Assembly: GCA_001586965.3 (NCBI GenBank)
Contig: LUCW03001489.1
Coordinates: 78,501 to 142,500 of the forward strand
DNA length: 64,000 nt
Reading direction: 5' to 3'
From: Sphaeroforma sirkka
Lineage: Eukaryota > Opisthokonta > Ichthyosporea > Ichthyophonida
Shown: positions 54,160 to 64,000 of the stretch, piece by piece
Layout: every line of letters begins with the position of its first letter
Position numbering within the stretch: the stretch's first letter is position 1
Notes under the pieces: model-generated
Databases searched by the model: none
What the model was told of the DNA's origin: nothing
What the model saw: the letters and a program-made list of their open reading frames with translations, nothing else
Position numbers and translations under genes: made by a program

Positions 54160-55704
54160 ATCGTTAACACAAACACACACACACACACACGCACACACAC
54201 ACAATATATAGATATATATATGTATATATATATACACACAAACACACACACACTCACAAACACACACACATCACACATCATAATGTGCGTATATATGCAT
54301 ATATACGTACGTACGTATACATATCATATATGTAATATATAATAATATATATATATATATATATATATATGCGTATACATACATACATACATACGTGCAT
54401 ATATTATATATATAATAATATATAATAATAATATATAAATATACATGTAATGTTATCATATAATAATACATATATATATATATATATAATATATAATGGA
54501 TATGTACGCGCACGCACGCGCACGCTTGCGCATGTCATATGTCATCAAATAATATATAATATATATGGCATGACGCACTTGCGCACGCACATCACACACG
54601 CGCACGTAATGTGCAATGCGTATGCGTATATAGTAATAGATAATGCGTACGTACGTGATATGTATATGTATATAATATAATATTATATAATAATAATAAT
54701 AATGTCAATAATACAATACGTATATACATTGTACATGCGTATGCATGCATATATATATATATATAATATATATAATAATATATATAATATCAATAATAAT
54801 CATCATCATCATCGCGCACGCACGCGCACGCACATATGCATATGTAAATATATAAAATGTACGCAAAACAATCAGGTCAAAATGGCATGACGCGCCGCGC
54901 ACAGATTACGCGCGCGCACGTATGCGCATGTGTATATATATGCGTATATAGAAGATAATTTGCGTACGTGCGTAATGTATGCGTTTTTTGATATATGATT
55001 TATATATATATATATATAATATAATATATAATAATACGTAATAATATATATACGTACGTACATGTGCGTGCATAATGTAATATATCGTTTTGGACGGCGT
55101 ACGCGCACGCACGCATCACGTAATAATACCAATATTAATAATGTACATGCAGACGCACGCACCAGAGTTGTGCACGCGCGCATGTGTCATGCATATAGAT
55201 GGAGTAATGCGTACGTACGTATTGGTAAATATATAATAATTAATAATAATAATATCAATATATATATAATATATATATATAATATCAATATAATATAATA
55301 TATATACATATCATATGCATATGCGTAATATGCGTAATGCGTAATAATACATATATATGTGCATAATGCATAGCAATATATAATAATATATATCAATAAT
55401 GACACAACACTTGCGCGCGCAACGCGCGCAACAATGCGTGCATATGTATGTGTGTCGTAATGTAGTTATATTATGTGGCATATAATAACATATATATAAT
55501 AATATATATAATATGCGTAATATATATATATAATAATATAATATATATATATACATATATATATATTTAATATATATATATATATATTCATAATATATAT
55601 ATATATGTGCATCATATATATGTATATAATATATATATATATATAATATATATATATATGTCAATAACATACATATGTCATACACGCACACACGCACACA
55701 CACG

Positions 55705-55741
<37 letters not shown>

Positions 55742-55782
55742 GCAAACATACACACGCACACACACACACACACACACATGTA

Positions 55783-55813
<31 letters not shown>

Positions 55814-55821
55814 ATTGTTGT

Positions 55822-55868
<47 letters not shown>
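54160..55868. repeat. 1.7 kb of alternating purine/pyrimidine DNA
   Basis: Almost the whole block consists of TA, CA/TG and CG dinucleotide mixtures (ATATATA, CGCACGCACGCGCACG, GTACGTACGTA, GCATATGCATATG) with occasional phase breaks at ATAATA. All open frames here are artefacts. Confidence 0.9.
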
Positions 55869-55871
<3 letters not shown>

Positions 55872-55981
55872 TAGCTCTGAATCTCATATTTCTTCCTTGG
55901 GGGTTATTCTTCGTAGATATAACCCGTCGTCGGGTGACCAACGGCAGCAGTGCTGTTGACATAAATAGCACTGTTGATATA

Positions 55982-63976
<7,995 letters not shown>

Positions 63977-64000
63977 GTAAGTTCTAACTGGAGTTTAGGG

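Overview
This is eukaryotic nuclear DNA. It carries a U2 spliceosomal RNA gene, tRNA-Ala(AGC) genes with the G3:U70 identity pair, GT-AG introns, and two well-recognised housekeeping genes cut into exons: the Rab geranylgeranyltransferase beta subunit and an O-mannosyltransferase of the PMT family. Introns are long (0.3-2 kb) and full of (TA)n, (CA)n, (ATAC)n and minisatellite arrays. Fossil Ty3- and Ty1/copia-type LTR elements fill much of the gene-poor part. A protist-grade relative of animals or fungi, such as an ichthyosporean, would fit, but this is inference from style only.

Layout. 1-3.4 kb: fossil Ty3 copy (minus), its LTR, a small inverted-repeat element and an LTR-like scrap. 3.4-9.1 kb: no recognisable gene. 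9.1-9.7 kb: three tandem tRNA-Ala copies, the third cut in half. 10.18-10.37 kb: U2 snRNA (minus). 11.9-14.7 kb: a terminal exon of a small membrane protein, then a 222-bp duplication and 23-bp and 31-bp minisatellites. 15.2-23.7 kb: an unrecognised multi-exon gene (plus) whose five core exons join with matching phases. 23.9-32.4 kb: low-complexity DNA, a fossil copia element (minus), LTR-like scraps and a gag-like fossil (plus). 33.4 kb: an isolated exon of an unknown gene. 34.46-39.5 kb: the larger Ty3 fossil (plus). 41.3-45.8 kb: a two-exon gene for a MYND zinc finger / glutamine-rich / RRM protein. 47.1-48.5 kb: a large minisatellite. 48.7-53.1 kb: RABGGTB (minus, 4 exons). 54.1-55.9 kb: 1.7 kb of alternating purine/pyrimidine DNA. 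55.98 kb to the window end: PMT gene (plus, at least 7 exons, continuing beyond the window).

RABGGTB adds geranylgeranyl to Rab GTPases for membrane traffic; the PMT acts in the ER membrane on secretory proteins. The genes are not an operon and have no evident joint function.

The most striking signal is not a gene. In all three well-resolved intron-rich genes, the intron next to an exon often contains decayed or tandemly reiterated copies of that exon's edge, including the splice site. The clearest case is a 107-bp array carrying six upstream copies of a PMT 3' splice site plus exon start, ending exactly at the real exon. A second array reiterates a PMT 5' splice site four times. Single ghosts of other exon edges occur in PMT, RABGGTB and the unknown gene. 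This suggests that introns here grow by local tandem duplication across exon-intron borders, leaving many decoy or alternative splice sites.
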